Source: MH13 sp042140245
Lineage (GTDB): Bacteria > Pseudomonadota > Alphaproteobacteria > Rhizobiales > MH13
NCBI RefSeq assembly: GCF_042140245.1
Contig: NZ_CP159483.1
Span: forward strand, 3,286,001-3,350,000
Direction: 5' to 3'
DNA length: 64,000 bases
Shown: positions 42,133-50,364 of the stretch, piece by piece
Layout of the letters: every line of letters starts with the position of its first letter
Position numbering within the stretch: position 1 is the first letter of the stretch
Translations under genes and position numbers: made by a program
The notes under the pieces: model-generated
What the model was told of the DNA's origin: nothing
Database searches by the model: none
The model's input: only the letters and a program-made list of their open reading frames with translations

Positions 42133-42456
42133 ATGGACGTTCTCTCTCAAGCAACACTGGCCGTCATCATGGTCGGTGCCACCCATTACGTCGATATAGG
42201 CGCACCGCAAGATGCAGTGATTTATTATGAAAGCGCCACGCAAGCGCACATGATTTTGCCCGATGGGGCGTCCTTTTCTGGCGATTGGCGCTTCACCGAT
42301 GCAGGCTACCACGTGGCCTGGCAGGATGGCCCTGCCGGCGACTGGACGTTGAACTACGCGCCGGGTCGCATCGGTTATGTGAATGGCGAAGGTGAGGAAC
42401 TGGGCACCATCACGCGCATCGTTTTTGGCAACAGTGAAAACTTGCCCGGTAGCTAA
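42133..42456 (+). CDS. Hypothetical protein controlled with marR
   Basis: 107 aa, not recognised. ATG 42133 has GGAG six bases upstream. The protein is acidic and rich in aromatic residues (VIYYESATQAHMILPDGASF, then SGDWRFTDAGYHVAWQDG), which looks like a small all-beta fold. It has no clear signal peptide, though residues 8-15 are hydrophobic. The divergent marR and the shared palindromes suggest induction by the MarR ligand. It ends 6 nt from the convergent Popeye-like gene. Confidence 0.75.
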   Translation: MDVLSQATLAVIMVGATHYVDIGAPQDAVIYYESATQAHMILPDGASFSGDWRFTDAGYHVAWQDGPAGDWTLNYAPGRIGYVNGEGEELGTITRIVFGNSENLPGS

Positions 42457-42462
42457 CTCCAC

Positions 42463-43197
42463 TCAGGCTGGTGGCGAGGTCGATGGCGCGGCTCCCCCAG
42501 CTGCGCCACCACTTGCTGCGTGACTTGTACGATCAAGCTTCGCCGCCACGTTGCGGCTAAGACTTGCTTGCAAGGTGCCAGCAATATCAGCGTTGCGCCT
42601 TAAGAAACTGCGCAAGCTTTCCACCTCAAAAGCGGTGTAGTGGGCCTGGTTGGTCACCACCACATCGGCGGTGGCAGGTCCACCATTCTGGAAGCTGATC
42701 TCACCCAAAAAATCGCCTTCGCCGCAGGCCCCAATCACTTGGCCATCGCGCTCCACCTGCACGGTGCCACGGGTCAAGATCACCAGTTCTTTGGGCTTTT
42801 GGCCTTGCTGAAACAGCACCGTTTCCGGCGCAGCTTCCTTGGCCGAACCAAGCGCCAACAGCTTGCGAATTTGCGCCATGTTGGCGCTGGGCATGATGGT
42901 ATCGACCAGCACCTTCTCATCTTCGTTCAAGGCGCGGTGGCGCTGCTCGTAAGCCATGATCGCCAACTGCACGAGATTGGTGGCAACGAAGATCGCCTCC
43001 CACACCACGGTGACCGGATCGCCGAGCCAGAAGAAGCCATAAAGAAAAGAGGCGGTGCCCGCCGCGATCGCCACCACGCGTAACCACAGCATGGTGCGCA
43101 TCATCATCGAAAGCACCAGCAACACGTAAGAGATGTGTCCGGCGGTTGTGCCCGGTGCGATAAGTTCAGCCCAGAAGGTGCCGTCTGTCAGGCTCAA
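42463..43197 (-). CDS. Popeye-like membrane protein with cyclic-nucleotide-binding fold
   Basis: 244 aa. Three predicted membrane helices (about residues 20-36, 38-58 and 62-82) precede a cNMP-binding-like beta roll (residues 110-200: VLFQQGQKPKELVILTRGTV, then GDFLGEISFQNGGPATADV). This layout matches Popeye-domain proteins. The phosphate-binding cassette lacks the usual Arg: the P-R-x-A position reads P174-A175-T-A. The tail is rich in Gly, Ala and Pro. It overlaps the nucleosidase gene by 4 nt and closes the operon. The ligand is unknown. Confidence 0.8.
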   Translation of the reverse strand: MSLTDGTFWAELIAPGTTAGHISYVLLVLSMMMRTMLWLRVVAIAAGTASFLYGFFWLGDPVTVVWEAIFVATNLVQLAIMAYEQRHRALNEDEKVLVDTIMPSANMAQIRKLLALGSAKEAAPETVLFQQGQKPKELVILTRGTVQVERDGQVIGACGEGDFLGEISFQNGGPATADVVVTNQAHYTAFEVESLRSFLRRNADIAGTLQASLSRNVAAKLDRTSHAASGGAAGGAAPSTSPPA

Positions 43198-43820
43198 TGG
43201 GTTGGACGCTCCAACTGCGCCTTCAAGAGGTCCAAAGCGGCGGCCAGCTTTTCATCGACAATGTGCAGATAATCGGCCCAATCGCCATAGTGGCGCAGTT
43301 CCTCAGCGCCATCTGAGACCCCGCGCAACCCGCAAAAGGCCACCCCGAACGTTTGGCAGGCCCGGACGATGGAAAAGCTTTCCATGTCCACAAGATCGGC
43401 ATCAATAGCGCTGTAGGCATCACCGGAGATGATGTCGGCACCTGTCGAGAGAGACGCGCTGGCCACACCGTCGATCATCGGGGTGAGAGGGATTGTCGCT
43501 GGTTGATCGAGGAACGGCGTCACGCCTTTCTCAAACCCCAAAGGGCTGGCGTCCATATCGCGGTAGCTCACTGATGTGATCTCATGCACGCTGCCCTGTT
43601 CCAGTTTGGCTGATCCGGCCGAGCCGAGTGAAACCACGAGATCGGGCAAGGGTTGAGCCGTGGCCAGTGCAGCCCCGATGCCGAGCGCCGCCTCCACCGG
43701 GCCAACGCCGACAATGAGCGGTGGGATACGCTTTTGCAGTTCGTCGCCATACTCTTGATCGGTGGCCATGGCGAACAAAATGCGGGTTTTGCCCCAGGTC
43801 AGGATAGGTGTTTCACTCAT
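43194..43820 (-). CDS. 5'-methylthioadenosine/S-adenosylhomocysteine nucleosidase-type protein
   Basis: 208 aa purine-nucleoside phosphorylase/MTAN fold: IVGVGPVEAALG, LVVSLGSAGSAKL and VDMESFSIVRACQTFGV, with the conserved Met-Glu ribose-binding pair. It would cleave MTA or SAH to adenine and a ribosyl thioether. The N-terminus is shortened (MSETPILTWGKTRILFAM), so a related nucleosidase role, for example on futalosine-like substrates, cannot be excluded. It overlaps both neighbours by 4 nt (ATGA), meaning translational coupling. Confidence 0.85.
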   Translation of the reverse strand: MSETPILTWGKTRILFAMATDQEYGDELQKRIPPLIVGVGPVEAALGIGAALATAQPLPDLVVSLGSAGSAKLEQGSVHEITSVSYRDMDASPLGFEKGVTPFLDQPATIPLTPMIDGVASASLSTGADIISGDAYSAIDADLVDMESFSIVRACQTFGVAFCGLRGVSDGAEELRHYGDWADYLHIVDEKLAAALDLLKAQLERPTH

Positions 43821-45226
43821 GCAGTTTCTCGCGTCAGACAGGCAATGAAGAAACCATCGGTGCCAGATGTGGCAGGCGTCAAGCGCACGCCCAGATCACC
43901 TGCTGCATGATCACCAACAGAGATCGACGGCAGATAGGCTGGCGTTTCATCGCGCCTTAGAGATTGAATCAGGTTTTGTGCATTAAGCGCTTTAAAATCA
44001 GTGTTTTGGCCCAGAAACTCAAGAAGTTGAGTCTCGTTCTCTTCGGCCAACAGTGAGCAGGTGATATAGGCTAGCCGACCACCAGGCTTCACGTACGCGC
44101 CAGCCTGTTTCAAAATCGTTTGCTGTTCCTGCATGCGGGTTTGGAGGGCGGTTTCTGACACACGCCATTTGGTGTCTGGATGGCGGCGCCAGGTGCCAGT
44201 GCCGGTACACGGAGCATCAACCACCACACAGTCCACACCCTGGGTGGTGATCTCATGGGATGCCAAGGCATCAGGGTCCACCACCTGAATGTTGTGGGCT
44301 TTGGATCGCTTGATGCGCGGCCAGATGTCCTTCATGCGACGGCGGTCAATGTCGTGGGCGAACACTTGGCCCTTGCCGCCCATGAACACAGACAAGGCTA
44401 GCGACTTGCCCCCTGCCCCTGCGCAAAGATCAAGCACCGTGCGGGGTTTGATCCCTGCGACCGCGAGCTCAGCGGCGAGCTGGGACCCGGCATCCTGAAC
44501 CTCAACCCAGCCCTTTTGAAACGCTTCATCGGAGGTGATATGCGGCGCGCGCTGAAAACCGCTTGTGGCTGGAATGCGCCGAAGAAATGGAAACTCTGGA
44601 TCGCGCAGGGGCTTGTGCCGGGCGAGGGCTTTGTCGACCCGTTCCGGTTTTGAGGTGAACGGGTTGAGCCGCAGATCGAGCGGTGCGCGTGCCGCCATAG
44701 CACCGACTTGTCTTGCGGTGTCTTCAGCGAACACACGCTCCAGCGAGGGACGCAGCCAGTCGGGGCAATCGAGGCAAATCTGGCCAGACGGAAGCGGACG
44801 GTCTGCCAAAACAGGCGGACGGTCCGCCAAACTGAGCGGACTATCATGCGGACTAAGGGTGGACTGAGGCAGACCGTCCGTTTCCCGTCCGCTCGAAAGG
44901 AGACTTTCGCGCTCTTTTTCGGTGAGCGGCGCGGGCGCATGCTGATCGCCCTCGAAGTCAGGCAAACCGTCCTCGCAATAGCCCGGCAGAAACACGGCGG
45001 TTGCCAGGATCGCGGCACGCGGGGAGTCATCCTCCATCACCGCGGCCAGGGACCGGCGGTGCCGCAGCGCATCGTGTACGAGATTGCCGATGGCGGCACG
45101 ATCCCCCGACCCAGCAAATCGATGGGCGTTGCCCCAGTCTTTGAGAACCTGCGCGACAGGGCGCCGCTGCGCCTCCAGCGTTTCCAAAACCTCGATGGCA
45201 GCCGCCAGCCGCCCGGGCAGCCTCAT
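43817..45226 (-). CDS. rsmB: RsmB-type 16S rRNA (cytosine-C5) methyltransferase
   Basis: 469 aa SAM-dependent RNA methyltransferase of the RsmB/NOP family. The N-terminal NusB-like domain is followed by the Rossmann core: LDLCAGAGGKSLAL (SAM site), VDAPCTGTGTWRRHPD (Cys releasing the product) and LAYITCSLLAEENE (catalytic Cys). Between the two domains, at about residues 115-150, is a low-complexity stretch (SPLSLADRPPVLADRPLPSG) encoded by an inverted-repeat DNA insert. The gene lies 2 nt after guaB and overlaps the nucleosidase gene. Confidence 0.92.
   Translation of the reverse strand: MRLPGRLAAAIEVLETLEAQRRPVAQVLKDWGNAHRFAGSGDRAAIGNLVHDALRHRRSLAAVMEDDSPRAAILATAVFLPGYCEDGLPDFEGDQHAPAPLTEKERESLLSSGRETDGLPQSTLSPHDSPLSLADRPPVLADRPLPSGQICLDCPDWLRPSLERVFAEDTARQVGAMAARAPLDLRLNPFTSKPERVDKALARHKPLRDPEFPFLRRIPATSGFQRAPHITSDEAFQKGWVEVQDAGSQLAAELAVAGIKPRTVLDLCAGAGGKSLALSVFMGGKGQVFAHDIDRRRMKDIWPRIKRSKAHNIQVVDPDALASHEITTQGVDCVVVDAPCTGTGTWRRHPDTKWRVSETALQTRMQEQQTILKQAGAYVKPGGRLAYITCSLLAEENETQLLEFLGQNTDFKALNAQNLIQSLRRDETPAYLPSISVGDHAAGDLGVRLTPATSGTDGFFIACLTRETA
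44794..44890. repeat. Palindromic insert inside the rsmB coding region
   Basis: CGGACGGTCTGCC (44795-44807) and its exact reverse complement GGCAGACCGTCCG (44868-44880) enclose a second perfect palindrome GGCGGAC-G-GTCCGCC (44814-44828). GCGGA recurs at 44794, 44815, 44836 and 44848. The frame stays open and encodes a 7-residue tandem repeat LADRPPV / LADRPLP. Confidence 0.75.
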
Positions 45227-45228
45227 CG

Positions 45229-46731
45229 TTAGAGGCCTGTGTTGTAGTTGGGGCTTTCGCGGGTGATCTGCACATCATGGGCATGGCTCTCGCGCAGCCC
45301 CGCGCCGGTGATCCGCACAAACCGGGCGTTCTCACGAAACTCCGGTAAGGTCGCGCCACCGACATAGCCCATGGCAGCACGGACACCGCCGGTGAGTTGG
45401 TGAAGCACGCCATCCACCGGCCCTTTGTAGGCCACCTGGCCTTCAATGCCCTCCGGTACCAGCTTCAATTCATTGGTGACTTCGGCTTGGAAGTAGCGAT
45501 CTGCCGAGCCGCGCGCCATCGCGCCAACCGAGCCCATGCCGCGATAGGCTTTGTAAGAGCGGCCCTTGTGCAAATAGACCTCCCCAGGGCTTTCTTCGGT
45601 GCCTGCAAGGAGCGAACCGACCATCACGCAAGAGGCACCAGCGGCCAGGCCTTTGGCGATATCGCCGGACGATTTCACACCGCCATCGGCAATCACCGGA
45701 ACATCGTCTTTGCTCGCTTCGTCAGCGGCTTCCATAACAGCCGATAGCTGAGGAACGCCAACGCCTGCGACCACCCGCGTGGTGCAGATGGAGCCCGGGC
45801 CAATCCCCACTTTGACGGCATCGGCACCGGCATCAATCAAAGCGCGCACCCCTTCGCGGGTGGCGACATTACCGGCGATGATCTGCACATGATTGGTTTG
45901 CTTTTTCACCCGCTCCACGGCGGTCAGAACCCGTTGCGAATGGCCATGAGCGGTGTCGACCACGATCACATCGACGCCGGCATCGACAAGCCGTTCCGTG
46001 CGCTCAAACCCATCCTCACCAACGGTTGTGGCGGCAGCCACGCGGAGCCGACCCTGCTCATCCTTGGCAGCGTTGGGGTGCAGTTTGGATTTCTCCATGT
46101 CTTTTACGGTGATGAGGCCCACACAGTGGTCCGCATCATCGACGACAAGGAGTTTTTCGATCCGGTTCTGGTGCAGCAAGCGCTTGGCTTCGTCTTGGCT
46201 GACGGTCTCTCGGACGGTGACCAGATTGTCGCGTGTCATCAGCTCATAGACCTTTTGGTCTGGATCAGAGGCAAAGCGCACATCGCGGTTGGTCAAGATG
46301 CCAACCAGGCGCCCTCCTCCAGGGCCGCCAATGCCGCCGCCCTCGGTGACGGGAATGCCGGAAATGCGATGATGCTTCATCAGCGCCAGCGCATCAGCAA
46401 GCGTTGCGTCTGGACCGATGGTGATCGGGTTCACCACCATACCGGATTCGAACTTTTTCACCTGGCGCACCTGCTCAGCCTGCGTTTCAGGATCAAGATT
46501 GCGGTGGATGGTTCCAATGCCGCCAGCCTGCGCCATCGCTATGGCGAGCCGCGCCTCGGTGACGGTGTCCATAGCCGAGGAAATGATCGGAATGTTCAGT
46601 GAAAGCTCACGCGTCAGCCGTGTGGTGACATTTGCCTCGCCAGGCAAAACCTGGCTGTGGCCGGGTAGCAGCAGCACATCATCGAAGGTTAAAGCGGTGC
46701 CGCCATGCAGCGGCTCAACGAGGTGCGCCAT
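45229..46731 (-). CDS. guaB: IMP dehydrogenase
   Basis: Oxidises IMP to XMP, the step before GuaA. The N-terminus is LTFDDVLLLPGHS, two CBS domains follow (about residues 95-205), then the catalytic loop GPGSICTTRVVAG with the nucleophilic Cys and the GGVKSSGDIAKGLAAGA phosphate site. ATG 46731 gives the family start; the frame is open for 37 more codons upstream without family similarity. About 500 aa. A 126-nt gap after rlmE may contain its own promoter. Confidence 0.96.
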   Translation of the reverse strand: MAHLVEPLHGGTALTFDDVLLLPGHSQVLPGEANVTTRLTRELSLNIPIISSAMDTVTEARLAIAMAQAGGIGTIHRNLDPETQAEQVRQVKKFESGMVVNPITIGPDATLADALALMKHHRISGIPVTEGGGIGGPGGGRLVGILTNRDVRFASDPDQKVYELMTRDNLVTVRETVSQDEAKRLLHQNRIEKLLVVDDADHCVGLITVKDMEKSKLHPNAAKDEQGRLRVAAATTVGEDGFERTERLVDAGVDVIVVDTAHGHSQRVLTAVERVKKQTNHVQIIAGNVATREGVRALIDAGADAVKVGIGPGSICTTRVVAGVGVPQLSAVMEAADEASKDDVPVIADGGVKSSGDIAKGLAAGASCVMVGSLLAGTEESPGEVYLHKGRSYKAYRGMGSVGAMARGSADRYFQAEVTNELKLVPEGIEGQVAYKGPVDGVLHQLTGGVRAAMGYVGGATLPEFRENARFVRITGAGLRESHAHDVQITRESPNYNTGL

Positions 46732-46857
46732 GCGTTTGTTCCGTCCGGTTCTGGTCCGCAAAAAACCGGTCGATACCCACGATTTGGCATGAGTCGCGCG
46801 CCGGTGATGACCCTTAACACGACAACCGTGACGGTCAAGCAACCCGGTGGAACGCGT

Positions 46858-47550
46858 TTAGTACGGGCTTTGTTTAAACCCCTTTGCCAACACATAAAGC
46901 TCCGGGCTTTCTTTGCGGCTGGCCGGCGGTTTGACATGCTGCACCGTCTCGAACGCGGCTTTGAGGTCCCGCAGGGCATCGCCCTCGGTGCCACCACGAA
47001 AGACTTTCGACAAAAAGGCGCCACCCGGTGCCAGGTTGCGATAGGCGAAGTCGGCCGCCAACTCGAACAGATAGGTGGTGCGCAGATGGTCAGTCTTGCG
47101 GTGGCCGGTGGTTTCGGCGGCCATATCTGAGAGCACCAGGTTCACTGGGCGGCCTTTCATCGCGGCCATCACCTTGTCGGGCGCATCATCGTCGGTGAAA
47201 TCCTCTTCGAGCAGGATCACGCCGGGTATCGGGTCCATTGGTAGCTTGTCGATGCCGACGATGATGGGGTCTTCTTCCAGAGACCCGACGCGTTTGGCGG
47301 CGACTTGCGCCCAACCACCAGGAGCTGCGCCCAGATCAATCACGGTGGTGCCACGACGGAGCAGTTTGTGCTTGTCGTCGATCTCGATCAGCTTGAAAGC
47401 AGCCCGTGAACGCCAGCCCTGGCGCTTGGCTTCAGCCACGTACGGGTCGTTAAGCTGACGCTCCAGCCAGCGGGCCGAGGCATTGGTGCGCTTTTTGGCG
47501 GTTTTGACCTTTACGTGTAGGTCACCGCGAGGATTGGTGGACTTGACCAT
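46858..47550 (-). CDS. rlmE: 23S rRNA (uridine-2552-2'-O)-methyltransferase RlmE
   Basis: Methylates the A-loop of 23S rRNA during 50S maturation. FtsJ-type fold with AFKLIEID (catalytic Lys), VIDLGAAPGGWAQVAA (SAM site), LSDMAAETTGH (catalytic Asp) and FLSKVFRGG (second Lys). The N-terminus is basic. 230 aa. It follows ppx by 9 nt. Confidence 0.95.
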   Translation of the reverse strand: MVKSTNPRGDLHVKVKTAKKRTNASARWLERQLNDPYVAEAKRQGWRSRAAFKLIEIDDKHKLLRRGTTVIDLGAAPGGWAQVAAKRVGSLEEDPIIVGIDKLPMDPIPGVILLEEDFTDDDAPDKVMAAMKGRPVNLVLSDMAAETTGHRKTDHLRTTYLFELAADFAYRNLAPGGAFLSKVFRGGTEGDALRDLKAAFETVQHVKPPASRKESPELYVLAKGFKQSPY

Positions 47551-47559
47551 AGTGAGTAA

Positions 47560-48801
47560 TCAGCTCTGCGCCCGTGCCCGCGCCGCTTGGGGCCGCTTGC
47601 CACGATACCGTCCACGCCGACCGTTGGCACCTTTAGGGTTGTTGCGATCGCGGCGCCAGACGCCATCTTGCGCCATCAGTTCCACCAGCATGCCTTCGCG
47701 CAGGCCACGGTCAGCCACCCGCAGACGTCCGCACGGCCACTCACGGCGGATGGCTTCAAAAATCGCGCAGCCAGCCAGCACCAGATCGGCACGGTCCGCG
47801 CCAATGCACGGGTTCGCGACACGCTCGTCAAACGTCATATCGATCAGCCGATCGGTCATGGCCGTTACATCATCAGCGCCCATCCAGGTCCCATCAACAC
47901 GGCGGCGATCATAGCGTTCCAAACCCAAGTGTACCCCGGCCAGCGTCGTGACCGTACCGGAGGTGCCGAGCAGATGGACTTTACCACCCTGCACACATTG
48001 CGACATCATTTCGCGTGCCGCGAAGCGGGAAATCATCTGGCGCACTTCAGCGACCATCAGCTCAAAGATCGGGCGGTCGACATAGACACCACCAAAGCTC
48101 TCAGCCAACGTCACCACACCCACAGGCAGTGAGGTCCAAGCCCGAATGAAGCGGTGCATATGAGCGTGGAAACGCGGTTTGCCGCTGCGAAAATCCAAGA
48201 AGGCAAGCTCGGTGGACCCGCCACCAATATCAAACAGGATCACGCCATCAGCCTCGCGCTCAACCAGCGTGGCGCAGCCCGACACCGCAAGGCGGGCTTC
48301 GGTGCGGCGGTCGGCGATTTCCAGAGTCAGCCCGGTTTCCTTCTCCACCCGTTCGATGAAGGCCTCGCCGTTGGAAGCTTGGCGACAGGCTTCGGTGGCG
48401 ATGAGGCGACGGCGCACCACATTGCGGCTTTCCATCTTAGAACGGCAAACCCGCAAGCCCTCTATGGCCTTGTCCATCGCTTCCTGGCTGAGTGCCCCGT
48501 GATGGGTCAGCCCAGCGCCCAAACGCACAATGCGGGAAAAACTATCGACCACGCGAAAGCCAGATCGGGTGGGCTCGGCGATCAGAAGGCGGCAATTGTT
48601 GGTGCCGAGATCAAGCGCGGCGTAGGCCGGGCGGTCTGAGGTGGGACGACCTGATGGATGGCGCTGATTGTGAGCGCGTGGATGTGTGCCGTGCTTGTGT
48701 GACGGGTGCTGCGAAGTGGGACGGTCAGGCACCGTTTGAGGTGCCATCTGAGCATCTGAAGCTCTCTTGTCAGAGGGTTTCGCCTCCGACCTACTGTCCA
48801 T
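47560..48801 (-). CDS. Ppx/GppA family phosphatase
   Basis: Actin-fold (ASKHA) phosphatase acting on polyphosphate or pppGpp, about 413 aa. Visible motifs are AALDLGTNNCRLLIAEP (phosphate 1 loop), FDIGGGSTELAF (phosphate 2) and GTSGTVTTLAGVHLGL. The first 60 residues are a charged, His- and Pro-rich tail with no domain. ATG 48801 is my choice; the frame is open to 48963 but low in coding character. It heads the ppx-rlmE block, which is conserved in alphaproteobacteria. Polyphosphatase and guanosine pentaphosphatase cannot be told apart from sequence. Confidence 0.88.
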   Translation of the reverse strand: MDSRSEAKPSDKRASDAQMAPQTVPDRPTSQHPSHKHGTHPRAHNQRHPSGRPTSDRPAYAALDLGTNNCRLLIAEPTRSGFRVVDSFSRIVRLGAGLTHHGALSQEAMDKAIEGLRVCRSKMESRNVVRRRLIATEACRQASNGEAFIERVEKETGLTLEIADRRTEARLAVSGCATLVEREADGVILFDIGGGSTELAFLDFRSGKPRFHAHMHRFIRAWTSLPVGVVTLAESFGGVYVDRPIFELMVAEVRQMISRFAAREMMSQCVQGGKVHLLGTSGTVTTLAGVHLGLERYDRRRVDGTWMGADDVTAMTDRLIDMTFDERVANPCIGADRADLVLAGCAIFEAIRREWPCGRLRVADRGLREGMLVELMAQDGVWRRDRNNPKGANGRRGRYRGKRPQAARARAQS

Positions 48802-49113
48802 GCGGGCACCTGCTATCGCAGGCTGACCGCTTTTGGGTCCGCTCTCTTCCACGTTGCACCTGTCCGGCGGGTGATACGGCTGTTCCTGTTGGCCGCAGTC
48901 CCGCTTGCTTGCTTGCTTCGGGCTCAAAAAGCCGGTTTTTCGTAGCCAGCCTGCCCGTGTCACTTGCCCTTCACATTAGGGACGGAACATGAATGTGGCA
49001 ACCGGAACGCCACGCTGGCGCAAGGGCCTCTTGTTTGGGGTGCTGGTCGTGCTACCTCAAAGGTCTTCTTGTTCCTCGCATCTCTACGCCAAAACTCTCC
49101 TCAAGGCCCTTCC
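48802..49113. promoter_or_regulatory. Divergent promoter region of ppx and the FAD oxidoreductase
   Basis: 312 nt with no convincing gene. It includes a short tandem GCTT repeat near 48902-48918 and a hairpin GTGGC / GCCAC near 48994-49012. Either long frame extended into this region codes for atypical sequence, so both genes are started closer to their conserved domains. Confidence 0.4.
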
Positions 49114-50361
49114 ATGTCTGATACTCATTCTACCGCGCACGCGGCTGCCGTTGAGCAAGCCGATGTGCTGATCCTTGGCGCCGGACAAGCAGGCTTTCAG
49201 GTGGCTGTAAGCCTGCGGCAGAAGAGGTTTGAGGGCACCATTGTGATGGTGGGCGATGAGACCTACCCACCCTATCACCGCCCGCCCCTGTCGAAGGCCG
49301 CACTGAAAGATGGGTTGAACGAAGCGACACTCTGGTATCGGCCGGATGCCTTCTACGAGACTCAGAAGATCGACACACGACTGGGCGTACGCGCAGAAAG
49401 CTTGGACCGTGGGGCCAAGCAAGTGAGATTGAGCGATGGCTCAGCGATTGGTTATGGCAGCCTGGTTCTCGCCACGGGCGCGCGGGCGCGGACCCTGCCC
49501 CCGGTGATGGGTGTGCCAGAGGACGCGATGTTCACGCTGCGCACGCTCGACGATGCCCATGCATTACAGCCGAAGCTGAAGCCCGGTGTGCACGTGGCAG
49601 TTGTTGGCGCGGGGTATATCGGGCTGGAAGTGGCCGCCAGCGCCCGCCAGTTGGGGTGCGAAGTGGCGGTGGTCGATCAGGCCGAACGGGCCATGCAGCG
49701 TACCGCTTCACCAACCATCTCTGCCCATTTCCAGAACCTTCATGTCGGTCACGGTGTGCGGTTTCAGCTTGCTGACACAGTGTCGGGCATGACTGATAGC
49801 CCTGATTTCCGCGCTCTGGTGTGCGGGTCAGGCGCCGAGCTGCCGTTTGATATTGTGGTGGCAGGGATCGGCGTGATCCCCAATGATGACCTGGCGCGCG
49901 AAGCTGGCCTTGCGGTGGAGGATGGCATCGTGGCTGACGCCCAAGGCCGCACCAGCGATCCTTCTGTTTTTGCCGCCGGAGACTGTGCCCGCCATGTGCA
50001 TACAGGCTTTACAGAAAAAGTGCGTTTTGAAAGCGTGCAGAGCGCCATCGATCAGGGCAAAGTGGTGGCAGCTGCGATCATGGACCAAGAGGATCAGCAT
50101 AGCGCGGTGCCTTGGTTCTGGTCGGACCAGTATGACGCCAAACTCCAAGTGGTCGGCATCCCAGGGGCCGAGTGCGCCGCGTTCATCAAGGGAGATCCGG
50201 CGAGCGGATCGTTCGCGGTTTATCACATGCGCGGCGACGATCCTGTGGCCGTTGAAGCAGTGAATGCACCGCACGACTTCGTGACAGCACGCAAGACCGT
50301 GGGCACCGATCGTCCGCTTGATGAGGACACGTTGGGCGCTCTGGAGCCGATCTCAAACTAG
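49114..50361 (+). CDS. FAD-dependent ferredoxin/rubredoxin reductase-like oxidoreductase
   Basis: 415 aa reductase with two Rossmann folds: FAD motif ADVLILGAGQAGFQ, NAD motif HVAVVGAGYIGLEVAA, YPPYHRPPLSKA after the first fold, and the FAD C-terminal motif VFAAGDCARH. This is the pattern of reductases that feed electrons to [2Fe-2S] ferredoxins of oxygenases. No ferredoxin or oxygenase is adjacent. ATG 49114 is taken as start. It ends 3 nt from the convergent oxyR gene. Confidence 0.9.
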   Translation: MSDTHSTAHAAAVEQADVLILGAGQAGFQVAVSLRQKRFEGTIVMVGDETYPPYHRPPLSKAALKDGLNEATLWYRPDAFYETQKIDTRLGVRAESLDRGAKQVRLSDGSAIGYGSLVLATGARARTLPPVMGVPEDAMFTLRTLDDAHALQPKLKPGVHVAVVGAGYIGLEVAASARQLGCEVAVVDQAERAMQRTASPTISAHFQNLHVGHGVRFQLADTVSGMTDSPDFRALVCGSGAELPFDIVVAGIGVIPNDDLAREAGLAVEDGIVADAQGRTSDPSVFAAGDCARHVHTGFTEKVRFESVQSAIDQGKVVAAAIMDQEDQHSAVPWFWSDQYDAKLQVVGIPGAECAAFIKGDPASGSFAVYHMRGDDPVAVEAVNAPHDFVTARKTVGTDRPLDEDTLGALEPISN

Positions 50362-50364
50362 CGG

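Noticed and set aside
46745..46769. CCGGTT / AACCGG stem before guaB as a terminator or riboswitch
   Set aside because: The stem is only 6 bp, the T run is in the loop, and no known purine-riboswitch core is visible.
48989..49171. 60-codon frame in the ppx-reductase gap
   Set aside because: It overlaps the start of the reductase in another frame and has no ribosome site or conserved motif.
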